Source: Evansella vedderi | GTDB lineage: Bacteria > Bacillota > Bacilli > Bacillales > Salisediminibacteriaceae | Direction: 5' to 3' | Assembly (NCBI RefSeq): GCF_030813435.1 | Contig: NZ_JAUSUG010000023.1 | Location: forward strand, 29,780 to 93,779 | DNA length: 64,000 nt | Part shown: piece after piece, positions 8,553-17,183 of the stretch | How the letters are laid out: each line of letters starts with the position of its first letter | Position numbering within the stretch: position 1 is the first letter of the stretch | Made by a program: the position numbers and the translations under genes | The notes under the pieces: generated by a model | What the model was told of the DNA's origin: nothing | Databases searched by the model: none | Seen by the model: the letters and a program-made list of their open reading frames with translations, nothing else

Positions 8553-9506
8553 ATGAGTTTACCAGAAATCGCGAAACTAGGACATGTGGCATTAGTAACG
8601 ACAGACATGGAGAAGTCACTATGGTTTTTTAAAGAAATTATTGGTTTAGAAGAGACAGAAACGGTAGATGGAACCGTGTATATGCGTGCATGGGGAGACT
8701 TTGAACACCACACACTTTCATTAACGGAAGGGGAAAAGTCACGAGTAGATCATATTGCTTGGAGGACGAAGCGTCCAGAAGATGTTGAAAGATTTGCAGA
8801 ACTTCTTGAAGAAGCAGGTGCTGAAGTGAAATGGGTAGAAGCTGGAGAAGAAGCTGGGCAAGGAAGAGCCATTCGTTTTAAATTACCAAGCCAACATAGC
8901 TTTGAAATCTACTATGACGTTGAAAAACCATTGGCAGAACCTTCGAAACGATCTGTTCTGAAGAACCAAACATATAAATCATGGGCAAGGGGTATATCAC
9001 CACGAAGAATTGATCATGTCAACCTATTAACATCTTTAAAAGCAAACGAAATCTCAGATTTTCTACAAGAAAAACTTGGCTTTAAAATGCGTGAATTAAT
9101 TAAAGCACCAGATGATTCCTATTTAGGTACATGGTTAAGTGTTACACCACTAGTTCATGATATTGCCATAAGTCATGACCCATTTGCTCCGACCACACAT
9201 CAGATACATCATTTTTCTTATTGGTTGGACAATGCACAAGATTTGTTAAGAGCAGCGGATATTTTAACAGAGCACGGTATTGAGTTTAAAGGGCCAGGGA
9301 AGCACGGTATCTCTCAAGCGATGTATATTTATGCTATTGATCCAGGTAGTGGCGTACGTGTGGAGTTATTTACGAACGGATACCTTATTTTCGAACCAGA
9401 TTGGGAGCCAATCGAGTGGACATTAGATGAAATGGATGTTGGTTTTACATTCTGGGGAGATCAAATGGACACTAAACCAGAGAATAACCCTACAATCGAA
9501 GCATAA
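8553..9506 (+). CDS. Extradiol (catechol 2,3-) dioxygenase, type I two-domain VOC, paralogue 1
   Basis: 317 residues with two vicinal-oxygen-chelate domains (about 8-122 and 152-290), the BphC/HsaC architecture. Fe(II) ligands of the C-terminal domain are visible: His155 (RIDHVN), His220 (HHFSYW) and Glu271 (RVELF); their spacing (65 and 51 residues) is close to that of BphC. The enzyme opens a catechol ring next to the diol, giving the substrate of the C-C hydrolase. The start has a good GGGAGG site. Part of the operon 5677-14699. Two very similar paralogues lie at 25989 and 31394, each keeping all three ligands. Confidence 0.9.
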   Translation: MSLPEIAKLGHVALVTTDMEKSLWFFKEIIGLEETETVDGTVYMRAWGDFEHHTLSLTEGEKSRVDHIAWRTKRPEDVERFAELLEEAGAEVKWVEAGEEAGQGRAIRFKLPSQHSFEIYYDVEKPLAEPSKRSVLKNQTYKSWARGISPRRIDHVNLLTSLKANEISDFLQEKLGFKMRELIKAPDDSYLGTWLSVTPLVHDIAISHDPFAPTTHQIHHFSYWLDNAQDLLRAADILTEHGIEFKGPGKHGISQAMYIYAIDPGSGVRVELFTNGYLIFEPDWEPIEWTLDEMDVGFTFWGDQMDTKPENNPTIEA

Positions 9507-9565
9507 GGGTTACGTTATTTTATAGAATCATAGTTTAATAGTCGAGTTGGAAAGGGGTATCTAGT

Positions 9566-10039
9566 GTGGATGATCGTCAATTTCGAAATGCAATGGGTAA
9601 ATTTGCAACTGGTGTTACTGTAGTAACTACCGAATTAAATGGGGAAGTACATGGCATGACCGCAAATGCCTTTATGTCCGTTTCCCTTGATCCTAAACTT
9701 GTTGTTGTTTCTATAGGAGAAAGAGCACGTCTTCTTCCAAAATTAAAGGAAGCAAATAAGTTTACAGTAAATATTTTAGCTTCGGATCAGCAAGAAATTT
9801 CAATGATTTTCGCTGGTCAATTAAAGGATCAGAAGAAGACTGTTTCCTTCGAACGGCTTGAAGGTCAAGCAGTTATTCCAGGTGCATTAGCACAAGTAGT
9901 ATGTGAAGTATCTGCTGAACATGTAGAAGGGGACCATACGTTATTTATTGGAAAAGTTATCGATATTCGTTTGGAAGAAGGAGATCCACTTGTTTTCTTT
10001 AGTGGTCGCTATCGAACATTAGCAGAGGAAACAAACTAA
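9566..10039 (+). CDS. Flavin reductase (HpaC/HsaB-like)
   Basis: 157 residues of the flavin-reductase-like FMN-binding split-barrel family. The N-terminal signature FRNAMGKFATGVTVVTT, followed by HGMTANAF, is diagnostic, and the end (GDPLVFFSGRYRTL) is canonical. It reduces FMN or FAD with NAD(P)H and supplies reduced flavin to the two-component monooxygenases. Start is GTG 9566 with AAAGGGG upstream. It is the only split-barrel reductase in the window, so it probably serves all three HsaA-like oxygenases and perhaps HpaB at 55383. Confidence 0.9.
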   Translation: MDDRQFRNAMGKFATGVTVVTTELNGEVHGMTANAFMSVSLDPKLVVVSIGERARLLPKLKEANKFTVNILASDQQEISMIFAGQLKDQKKTVSFERLEGQAVIPGALAQVVCEVSAEHVEGDHTLFIGKVIDIRLEEGDPLVFFSGRYRTLAEETN

Positions 10040-10069
10040 GACTCTTAAGAGGGAAAAGGAGCATTTCCA

Positions 10070-10855
10070 ATGGATATACAAAAAGCAGCAAATGCGCTAT
10101 TGAAAGCGGAAATAACAAAACAGCCCATTGAACCATTCACATCATCAGCAGAAGAAATTTCTGCTGATGATGCTTACCTTATTCAATTAGAGCAAATACG
10201 ACAAAAGGTGGAAAAAGGTGCTGTTATTGTTGGGAAAAAAATTGGCCTTACAAGTAAAGTAATGCAAGAAATGTTCAATGTGAATGAACCGGATTATGGT
10301 CATATTCTTGATAATATGGTTTACAAAAATGGAGAAACTGTTTTACTTGATAGTTTCCTACAACCAAGAGTGGAATTTGAAATCGCCTTCGTTTTAAAAA
10401 AGGATCTAACGGGTCCAAATGTGACTGTCGATGAGGTGATAGACGCCGTTGATTATATCGTACCTGCTATTGAAATTATTGACAGTCGTATAAAAGATTG
10501 GAAATTTAAATACGAAGATACCGTTGCTGATAACGGATCTTCTGGTGGTGCAATTGTTGGTGGAAAACCGATTAAATTAAGTGATGTTGATTTACCAGCT
10601 ATTCGTATGAATGTATATAGAAATGGGGAATTGATGGATACAGCAACAGCAGAAGCTGTAATGGGAAATCCCTTACACGCTGTTGCATGGCTTGCAAACG
10701 CCCTTAGCCGTTATGATATATCTCTTCATAGGGAAGAAATCATCCTTTCTGGTGCCCTTTCAAAGGCAGTTCCTATTCAAGATGGCGATACTTTTATAGC
10801 CGAATTTGATCATATTGGAGCTGTATCTGCAACATTTAAAGAAGGAGGGCAATAA
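10070..10855 (+). CDS. dmpE: 2-keto-4-pentenoate hydratase (2-oxopent-4-enoate hydratase)
   Basis: 261 residues, FAH-superfamily hydratase of the DmpE/MhpD/HsaE branch. It adds water to 2-hydroxypenta-2,4-dienoate to give 4-hydroxy-2-oxovalerate. Family features: [21 protein letters not shown], the metal ligands of VEFEIAFVL, and [13 protein letters not shown]. First of three consecutive lower meta-pathway genes; it ends two bases before the acetaldehyde dehydrogenase start, implying translational coupling. Confidence 0.9.
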   Translation: MDIQKAANALLKAEITKQPIEPFTSSAEEISADDAYLIQLEQIRQKVEKGAVIVGKKIGLTSKVMQEMFNVNEPDYGHILDNMVYKNGETVLLDSFLQPRVEFEIAFVLKKDLTGPNVTVDEVIDAVDYIVPAIEIIDSRIKDWKFKYEDTVADNGSSGGAIVGGKPIKLSDVDLPAIRMNVYRNGELMDTATAEAVMGNPLHAVAWLANALSRYDISLHREEIILSGALSKAVPIQDGDTFIAEFDHIGAVSATFKEGGQ

Positions 10856-10857
10856 AA

Positions 10858-11739
10858 ATGACGAAGTATAAAGTCGGGATTATCGGATCAGGTAATATTG
10901 GTACTGATTTAATGTATAAAGTGGAACGATGTGATCATTTAGAAATGAGTGTTATGGTTGGCATAGATCCAACATCGGAGGGGCTTAAGCGTGCCCATAA
11001 CCATGGTTACGTGACCATTGATAATGGTATCGATGGCCTTCTTGAACAACCTGATTTAGTGGATATCGTTTACGATGCTACTACGGCAAAGGCTCATAAA
11101 TCTCATAGTGAAAAACTCATAGCAATTGGTAAGAGGGTGATAGATTTAACCCCGGCAGCCATTGGGCCTTTTACTGTACCTCCGGTAAATTTATTACAAA
11201 ACCTCGATCAGCGGAATGTTAATATGGTCACTTGTGGTGGTCAAGCAACGATTCCTATTGTCCATGCAATTAATCGTGTTAGCCAAGTAGAGTATGCGGA
11301 AATCGTTGCAACCATTGCAAGTAAAAGTGCCGGTCCAGGAACGAGGGCAAATATCGACGAGTTTACAAGGACGACTTCTAGAGCATTAGAGATTGTCGGT
11401 GGTGCTAAAAAGGGGAAAGCGATTATTATTTTAAACCCAGCGGAACCTCCTATCATTATGCGTGATACGGTTCATGCCCTTGTAGCAGAAGTAGAAAACG
11501 AAGAAGAAATTATCACATCCATCGAACAAATGGCAGAAGAAGTGAGGACATATGTACCTGGTTATCGTCTCCGTGGGAAGCCTATGTTTGATGGTAAGAA
11601 GATTTCCGTATTTATCGAAGTAGAGGGGGCAGGGGATTTCTTCCCACCATACTCTGGTAATTTGGATATTATGACAGCTGCCGCAGCTCAGGTAGGGGAG
11701 GAACTAGCAAAACAGTTGTCTAGAGAGGCTATCAAGTAA
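10858..11739 (+). CDS. dmpF: Acetaldehyde dehydrogenase (acetylating)
   Basis: 293 residues, close to the usual 290-315 for DmpF/MhpF/HsaG. It oxidises acetaldehyde to acetyl-CoA with NAD+ and CoA. Visible: Rossmann motif [11 protein letters not shown] at residues 8-18, catalytic Cys126 in [10 protein letters not shown], and the C-terminal dimerisation region with [18 protein letters not shown]. These enzymes form a channelling complex with the aldolase encoded next door. Confidence 0.95.
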   Translation: MTKYKVGIIGSGNIGTDLMYKVERCDHLEMSVMVGIDPTSEGLKRAHNHGYVTIDNGIDGLLEQPDLVDIVYDATTAKAHKSHSEKLIAIGKRVIDLTPAAIGPFTVPPVNLLQNLDQRNVNMVTCGGQATIPIVHAINRVSQVEYAEIVATIASKSAGPGTRANIDEFTRTTSRALEIVGGAKKGKAIIILNPAEPPIIMRDTVHALVAEVENEEEIITSIEQMAEEVRTYVPGYRLRGKPMFDGKKISVFIEVEGAGDFFPPYSGNLDIMTAAAAQVGEELAKQLSREAIK

Positions 11740-11752
11740 AGGAGGTATAAAG

Positions 11753-12772
11753 ATGGGAAAACGCAGTTTTGAAATTTTAGATGTAACCCTTCGGGACGGA
11801 AGCCATGCAATGAAGCATGCATTTACGGAGGAACAAGTAAGAGAAACAGCAAGAGGTCTTGATCAAGCTGGTGTTACTTACTTTGAAGTTACTCATGGCG
11901 ACGGTCTTGGTGGATCGTCTTTGCAATACGGGTTGTCTGCTGTAGATGAATTAAAGCTAATTGAAGCAGCGGTAGAGGAATGTAAAAGTTCGCAAGTATC
12001 CGTTTTATTACTTCCTGGAATAGGGGTTAAAGAGGATCTTCAAGAGGCGGTTAAAGTTGGGGCAAAAATGGTACGTGTAGCAACACATGTGACTGAGGCA
12101 GATGTTGCAGCACAGCATATCGCTCTAGGACGTGAACTAGGGTTGAAAACGATTGGCTTTTTGATGATGGCCCATATGGCACCCGTTGAGAAAATTGTGG
12201 AACAAGGAAAGTTATTTGAGAGTTATGGAGCGGAAGTAGTATATGTTACCGACTCTGCTGGATACCTCTTGCCCCATGAGGTAAAGGAACGAATCGCCGC
12301 ACTGAAAAATGAGCTCACCTGTGAAGTTGGCTTCCATGGCCATAATAATCTTTCTATGGCAATGGCTAATACTATAGCAGCAGTTCAAGCAGGGGCAACC
12401 TATATTGATGGGAGTCTCCGTTGTCTAGGTGCAGGTAGTGGGAATACACAAACAGAGGTAATGGTAGCAGTATTAGAACGACTGGGATATAACACAGGAA
12501 TAGATTTATATAAAATTATGGATGTAGCAAATGATGTGGTTGCAAAATATATGCATCGACCCCAAGAAGTGACAGGATCTAGTTTAATTATGGGCTATTC
12601 AGGTGTTTACTCTAGTTTTCTTCTACATACGCAGGCAGCTGCACAAAAATTTGGTGTTGATGAACGGGATATATTAGTAGAGTTAGGAAAGATGAAAGCA
12701 GTTGGAGGCCAAGAGGATTTAATATACGACGTAGCTCAAAGATTTGCACTAAAAAAAAGTTCTCTCGTGTAA
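11753..12772 (+). CDS. dmpG: 4-hydroxy-2-oxovalerate aldolase
   Basis: 339 residues, the usual length of DmpG/MhpE/HsaF. It cleaves 4-hydroxy-2-oxovalerate to pyruvate and acetaldehyde, which is channelled to the dehydrogenase encoded just upstream. Visible: HMGL-like TIM-barrel start DVTLRDGSHAMKH (Arg14, Asp15 and His18 of the active site), the metal-binding HGHNN, and the C-terminal dehydrogenase-contact domain (PQEVTGSSLIMGYSG). Good GGAGG site; 13 bases after the previous gene. The lower pathway is encoded once although upper-pathway enzymes are duplicated. Confidence 0.95.
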   Translation: MGKRSFEILDVTLRDGSHAMKHAFTEEQVRETARGLDQAGVTYFEVTHGDGLGGSSLQYGLSAVDELKLIEAAVEECKSSQVSVLLLPGIGVKEDLQEAVKVGAKMVRVATHVTEADVAAQHIALGRELGLKTIGFLMMAHMAPVEKIVEQGKLFESYGAEVVYVTDSAGYLLPHEVKERIAALKNELTCEVGFHGHNNLSMAMANTIAAVQAGATYIDGSLRCLGAGSGNTQTEVMVAVLERLGYNTGIDLYKIMDVANDVVAKYMHRPQEVTGSSLIMGYSGVYSSFLLHTQAAAQKFGVDERDILVELGKMKAVGGQEDLIYDVAQRFALKKSSLV

Positions 12773-12848
12773 TAACCTATGAAATACTTGTTGTTATGGG
12801 GGAATTTTCTATCTATCTAAATCCTTACTTCTTAAAAGGGAGGATATT

Positions 12849-14699
12849 ATGAACATTCATTTAGATGAATATCAAAATGTCGTTAAAGATGGAAATAAGA
12901 AGATTTTATCTACCACTGCTGGATTTGGGCTTCTTCGTAAGGGATTGATTGAAAACTTAGGGCAAAAAAGAGCAAAAGGTTTTCTTCTTCGCTATGGGTG
13001 GAGTTTAGGTGTAAGTGTCGCCCAGGAAGCGATGAAACAAAGCTCCGACATTGTTGAATTAATCAAACAAGCATCCACCTTACATTTGAATACTGGACAT
13101 ATTAGTGATATGAAGTCTGAAAGATTTATTGAAACAGACGATTCGGGGAATATAAAGTCCATTCGTGCACATGGAACGTGGATGGATTCTTTTGAAGCAA
13201 ATGAGCATCTTAAGCACCATGGTATATCTGACTCCCCCGTTTGTCATACGTTGACCGGATATGCCAGCGGTTATATGACTACGATCTTAAATAGAGAGAT
13301 CATATTAATCGAGACTTCCTGCATTGGTAACGGAGATGAACAATGTAGATACGAAATGAGACAATTGGAAGATTGGGGAAGTGAAGTAGAAGAAGAACTT
13401 GCCCTTTATAACGAAATGAATATTATAGAAGAGTTGAATGAGACATACGAACAACTGTTGGAACAGAAAAATTATATTGATAAAGTAGCAAAATTCCATA
13501 CAAAATTAACGGAAAGTATTTCGGATGGAAGGAATTTACAAGATATTGCTGATACAACGTTTAAATTGTTAGGGATTCCCGTATCTATTGAAGATTTGAA
13601 TTTCCAGAAAATTGTCTACTCGGGGACGAATGAAGAAGATTATGTCCAATTAAACCAAGACTTATTGAAGTATTTAAATAATAAATTGTACAGGAATCAT
13701 CATTCATTTCCTTTATATAAAGAGACAATTCGGTTAAAAACAAAGTTACAAGATCGTCTTATTACTCCTATCTATGTTCAAAAAAAGGTTATTGGATATT
13801 GCACCTTTTATCAATTTATCGATTCAACCACCATTTCAGAGAATGATGTACTATTCGTAGAAAGAGTGGCAAATGCAGCTTCTTTATATTTATTAAATGA
13901 AAAAACTAGTTTTGAAGCGATTGAAAAAATGAAGGGATATTTTTTAGAACAAGTTTTGAAGAGGCAATTTATGTCTAAAGAGGATGTCATTAGTCGTGGT
14001 AGATATATGGGAATAGATCTTCATTCTCCATTTTATATAGCTGCAATTGATTATACGGAAAAGAGAAAATTAGTGAAGAATAATCCGGATCATTTTGATC
14101 TATTTTTGGAAACCATTGTAAAATTCCTTGATATTAAAGGATATAAAGTACTAATTGGTCAGCATGAAGGACACATAATCATGCTATTACCTGAAGTAGA
14201 CAATAAAATATCTATATTTGAGTCCATTTTAAAACATATAGAAAAGAGCTTTCCTAACTATCGATATCAAGTTGGAATTAGTGACAAAGCGGATGATATT
14301 GACGATATACTAGACTATTTGGAAGAGGCACTTATCGCTTTACGCATGTCTACAGATCAAAAGATTATTTACTTTAAAGATTTAGGGATAGTAGGTGTGT
14401 TAATTAATTCAAAGAATGTAAGCGGTATTAAAAAGATAGCAAAACAAGAGCTAGGGCCCCTATATAGTCTACGAGAAACAAAAAAGAAGGAGTTATTAAA
14501 AACACTTTATGTATTTCTCGCAAATGGCGGGAAACTACAGCAAACTATGGATGACCTTGCATTATCCATGAGTGGGCTTACGTACCGTGTAAATAAAATA
14601 GAGCAGATGATTAATAAGGATTTACGGGACCCTACTCAAAGCTATCAACTCTTGCTTATTTTGGATTCACTTATTGCTTTAGGGGAGTTGGATTTGTAA
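12849..14699 (+). CDS. XylR_N-V4R-PucR type transcriptional activator
   Basis: 616 residues. Order of regions: XylR_N-like aromatic sensor (about 15-115: AGFGLLRKGLIENLG, FLLRYGWSLG), V4R domain (about 120-185, with conserved cysteines in SCIGNGDEQC), a coiled linker, a GAF-like region (about 215-345), a GGDEF-like region (about 370-500) and a PucR C-terminal helix-turn-helix (about 550-608: TLYVFLANGGKLQQTMDDL, then YRVNKIE). In proteobacteria the XylR_N/V4R sensor drives a sigma-54 AAA+ activator; here no AAA+ domain is present and a PucR reader replaces it. Last gene of the operon. The most likely protein to bind the shared upstream module. Its ligand would be a phenolic compound (inference). 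Confidence 0.85.
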   Translation: MNIHLDEYQNVVKDGNKKILSTTAGFGLLRKGLIENLGQKRAKGFLLRYGWSLGVSVAQEAMKQSSDIVELIKQASTLHLNTGHISDMKSERFIETDDSGNIKSIRAHGTWMDSFEANEHLKHHGISDSPVCHTLTGYASGYMTTILNREIILIETSCIGNGDEQCRYEMRQLEDWGSEVEEELALYNEMNIIEELNETYEQLLEQKNYIDKVAKFHTKLTESISDGRNLQDIADTTFKLLGIPVSIEDLNFQKIVYSGTNEEDYVQLNQDLLKYLNNKLYRNHHSFPLYKETIRLKTKLQDRLITPIYVQKKVIGYCTFYQFIDSTTISENDVLFVERVANAASLYLLNEKTSFEAIEKMKGYFLEQVLKRQFMSKEDVISRGRYMGIDLHSPFYIAAIDYTEKRKLVKNNPDHFDLFLETIVKFLDIKGYKVLIGQHEGHIIMLLPEVDNKISIFESILKHIEKSFPNYRYQVGISDKADDIDDILDYLEEALIALRMSTDQKIIYFKDLGIVGVLINSKNVSGIKKIAKQELGPLYSLRETKKKELLKTLYVFLANGGKLQQTMDDLALSMSGLTYRVNKIEQMINKDLRDPTQSYQLLLILDSLIALGELDL

Positions 14700-14922
14700 C
14701 CCATCCTAGCTGTAGTGGACAATAGTAACAATGTCTAAGGCGAAAAATTATTGTCAAGGACGTTGTTACTATATCTATGATTAGAATTACCAAGGGCTGC
14801 ATTAAGTTGCTAGCTTTATTTTTTTATTTATTATTAGAAGAATCTCCACCCTTATGTAACCCCAGCGTTAAAACTAAGAACTCTTAATAAATAGCAGACT
14901 CATATTTAGTTTAAATGGAAAT

Positions 14923-14967
14923 CCAATAAAAAATATTGAAAATTCATAAGAAAATGACTAGTTTTTC
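14923..14967 (+). promoter_or_regulatory. Conserved upstream module, copy 3 (before ABC importer)
   Basis: CCAATAAAAAATATTGAA at 14923-14940 contains the inverted repeat CAATA-AAAAA-TATTG; the TTTTTC block is at 14962-14967, exactly 39 bases from the first C. It lies 253 bases before the permease start. With copy 6 it is one of two copies with the intact inverted repeat. Confidence 0.72.
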
Positions 14968-14976
14968 TCCTTTAAA

Positions 14977-14991
14977 TTGAAAACGCTTTAT
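14977..14991 (+). promoter_or_regulatory. cre-like site / -35 region
   Basis: TTGAAAACGCTTTAT, 54 bases from the first C of the module, the same offset as TTGAAAGCGTTTTAT before the SMP-30 gene. It resembles cre apart from the last two bases, or provides a TTGAAA -35. Confidence 0.45.
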
Positions 14992-15175
14992 TATACACTT
15001 CTGTTATTACTAAGATTAATATGATGGAAATAAAGTAAATGCTAAATAGCTTGTTTTTATTTTAGTTTGCTTATTCATTTAGTATTTATAGGCGAAGTTA
15101 ATTATTTATTAACTTTGTTAACATTATTAAAGTTCAAAAATTCTAAATGTTCAAACTTGATAAGGGGGTAGGAGA

Positions 15176-16120
15176 ATGGGGGCATTTATTATTAAAAGGT
15201 TGTTTCAAACTATAGCAGTTTTATTTTTTGTTACTTTAATTGTATTCATGATAATTCAAATATTACCGGGTGATCCAGCTCAAACGATGCTTGGCGCTGA
15301 TGCAAGTCAAGAACAAATCCAAAAATTACGTGAAGAATTAGGATTAAATGACCCATTTATTGTTCAGTATTTTAACTGGGCAGCTGGAGTAATAGGAGGG
15401 GACTTAGGGCATTCCATTTTTTATAAAGAAACAGTTATCAACTTAATGAGTTCACGATTTCCAATTACTCTAACCATTGGTATATCTGCGTTAATAGTTA
15501 CAGTGATAATTGGTATTCCATTAGGAGTAATTGCAGCGGTTAATCGAGGTGGAGCTATTGATTCAGTTGTAGTAGTTCTATCGAATATTGGAATTGCTAC
15601 ACCAAATTTTTGGTTAGGTATTTTAGGAGTATATTTTTTAAGTTTAAAGTTAGGCTGGTTGCCAGTACAAGGCTATGTATCGCCATTTACGGATCCTATA
15701 GGTGGATTGAAAACAATCATAATGCCTGTACTTGTTTTGGCGGCTACAACAATTGCATCAGTAATGAGACAAACGAGATCAGCAATGCTTGAAGTAATAC
15801 ACCAAGACTTTATTCGGACTGCAAGGTCAAAAGGACTTAAGGAAAGGTTCGTCATCATTAAGCATGGTTTACGCAATGCGCTAATACCAGTTATTACGTT
15901 ACTAGGATTACAGTTAGGGAATATAATTGGCGGTACAGTCCTGATTGAACAAGTATTTAATATACCAGGAATGGGATCTCTTTTAGTCAGTTCTGTTTTT
16001 ATGAAGGATTTTATTGTCGTTCAAGCATGTGTACTAGTTATTGCTGTATTAGTTGTTTTTGCAAATTTATTTGTTGATTTAGCTTATCGATTGATTGACC
16101 CACGTATTAAATATAACTAA
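15176..16120 (+). CDS. Oligopeptide/dipeptide-type ABC transporter permease (DppB-like)
   Basis: 314 residues with six predicted membrane segments and the family start GAFIIKRLFQTIAVLFFVT. The EAA loop is visible at RTARSKGLKERFVIIKHGLRN. Integral membrane component of a type I peptide/nickel-class importer. First gene of the importer operon (permease, permease, fused ATPase, binding protein), preceded by a strong GGGGGTAGGAG site and the shared upstream module, so the importer probably brings in the pathway substrate rather than peptides (inference). Confidence 0.9.
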   Translation: MGAFIIKRLFQTIAVLFFVTLIVFMIIQILPGDPAQTMLGADASQEQIQKLREELGLNDPFIVQYFNWAAGVIGGDLGHSIFYKETVINLMSSRFPITLTIGISALIVTVIIGIPLGVIAAVNRGGAIDSVVVVLSNIGIATPNFWLGILGVYFLSLKLGWLPVQGYVSPFTDPIGGLKTIIMPVLVLAATTIASVMRQTRSAMLEVIHQDFIRTARSKGLKERFVIIKHGLRNALIPVITLLGLQLGNIIGGTVLIEQVFNIPGMGSLLVSSVFMKDFIVVQACVLVIAVLVVFANLFVDLAYRLIDPRIKYN

Positions 16121-16143
16121 ATAGAAAGGTGTGAATAAATACT

Positions 16144-17031
16144 GTGGAAGCTACTCAAAAAGTAGAAATAAATGTTCCCCGTAGGAAAAGTGAATTTCAA
16201 AAGTTTATAAAAGTGTTACTAGCTAGGAAAGTAGTTGTGATAAGTTTAAGTATCCTTTTCTTATTGGTGGTAGTAGCTATATTTGCTCCTTGGATTGCTC
16301 CTTACAATCCATATACTCAAAACATAGCAAATTCGTTACAACCACCAAGTAAAGAACATATATTAGGAACGGATCAATTAGGTAGAGATGTATTAAGTAG
16401 AATTATTTATGGTTCGAGAGCTTCCTTAATTGTAGGATTTTCCTCTGTAGCTTTAGCTGGTGTTATTGGGAGTACATTAGGCTTGGTTGCTGGATATTTC
16501 GGAGGAATTCTTGATTCGATAATAATGCGGTTTATGGATGCTTTACTTGCTATTCCTCCAATTGTTTTAGCACTTTCATTAGGAGCTGCTTTAGGGGGCG
16601 GTTTAGTCGGGGTAGTTGTTGCGTTAGGTGTCGCACTAATCCCCACGTATGCACGTTTAATGCGTGGCCAAGTAATGGCTGTTCGAGAAATGGATTATAT
16701 AAAAGCTGGTGAAATAAGTGGTATTAGTAACTTACGTAATATCCTAGTTCATGTAATGCCAAATTGTATCTCACCAATAATTGTATTAGCTACATTAAAT
16801 CTAGGTATAGCGATATTAGCAGAAGCAGGACTTAGTTTTCTTGGGTTAGGTGTAAATCCACCTCAAGCAGCATGGGGATCAATGGTAAATGACGGATATC
16901 AATATCTATCTAGGTTACCAGGGCTATCATTTGCTCCAGGTTTATGCATTGTTTTAGTAGTTATGGCATTTAACATCGTAGGTGATGCATTAAGGGATGC
17001 ACTAGATCCGAAGCTGAGGGGCTCATTATAG
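16144..17031 (+). CDS. Oligopeptide/dipeptide-type ABC transporter permease (DppC-like)
   Basis: 295 residues. A cytoplasmic N-terminus, one membrane segment, the DppC signature (PSKEHILGTDQLGRDVLSR) and five further segments with the EAA loop near GEISGISNLRNILVHVMPN. It pairs with the upstream permease. Start is GTG 16144 with AAAGGTG about 11 bases upstream; no better in-frame start is visible. The following 150 bases before the ATPase gene hold no gene. Confidence 0.9.
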   Translation: MEATQKVEINVPRRKSEFQKFIKVLLARKVVVISLSILFLLVVVAIFAPWIAPYNPYTQNIANSLQPPSKEHILGTDQLGRDVLSRIIYGSRASLIVGFSSVALAGVIGSTLGLVAGYFGGILDSIIMRFMDALLAIPPIVLALSLGAALGGGLVGVVVALGVALIPTYARLMRGQVMAVREMDYIKAGEISGISNLRNILVHVMPNCISPIIVLATLNLGIAILAEAGLSFLGLGVNPPQAAWGSMVNDGYQYLSRLPGLSFAPGLCIVLVVMAFNIVGDALRDALDPKLRGSL

Positions 17032-17183
17032 CTTTATAGACGATAAGTAAGGTGAATTTTTCCATAGATAGCCGTCTAGTCAAAGGTACGTTTAAGCGGT
17101 GTCAATGAGATCCGTGGTTGCCTTACGTTTTCATTTATAAATTACGGTACAGCCTATCTTAACAGAGAATGGAGGTAACAATA

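Larger units (their letters stand above)
14700..15175. other. Intergenic region between regulator and ABC importer
   Basis: No gene. AGTAACAATGTC (14724-14735) can pair with GACGTTGTTACT (14759-14770) with one mismatch, a possible operon end, though no T-run follows. Copy 3 of the shared module and a cre-like site lie at 14923-14991. Confidence 0.5.

Noticed and set aside
14923..15175. Sigma-54 promoter expected from a XylR-type sensor
   Set aside because: No TGGCAC-N5-TTGC element is visible upstream of the importer or other units, and the regulator has no AAA+ domain.
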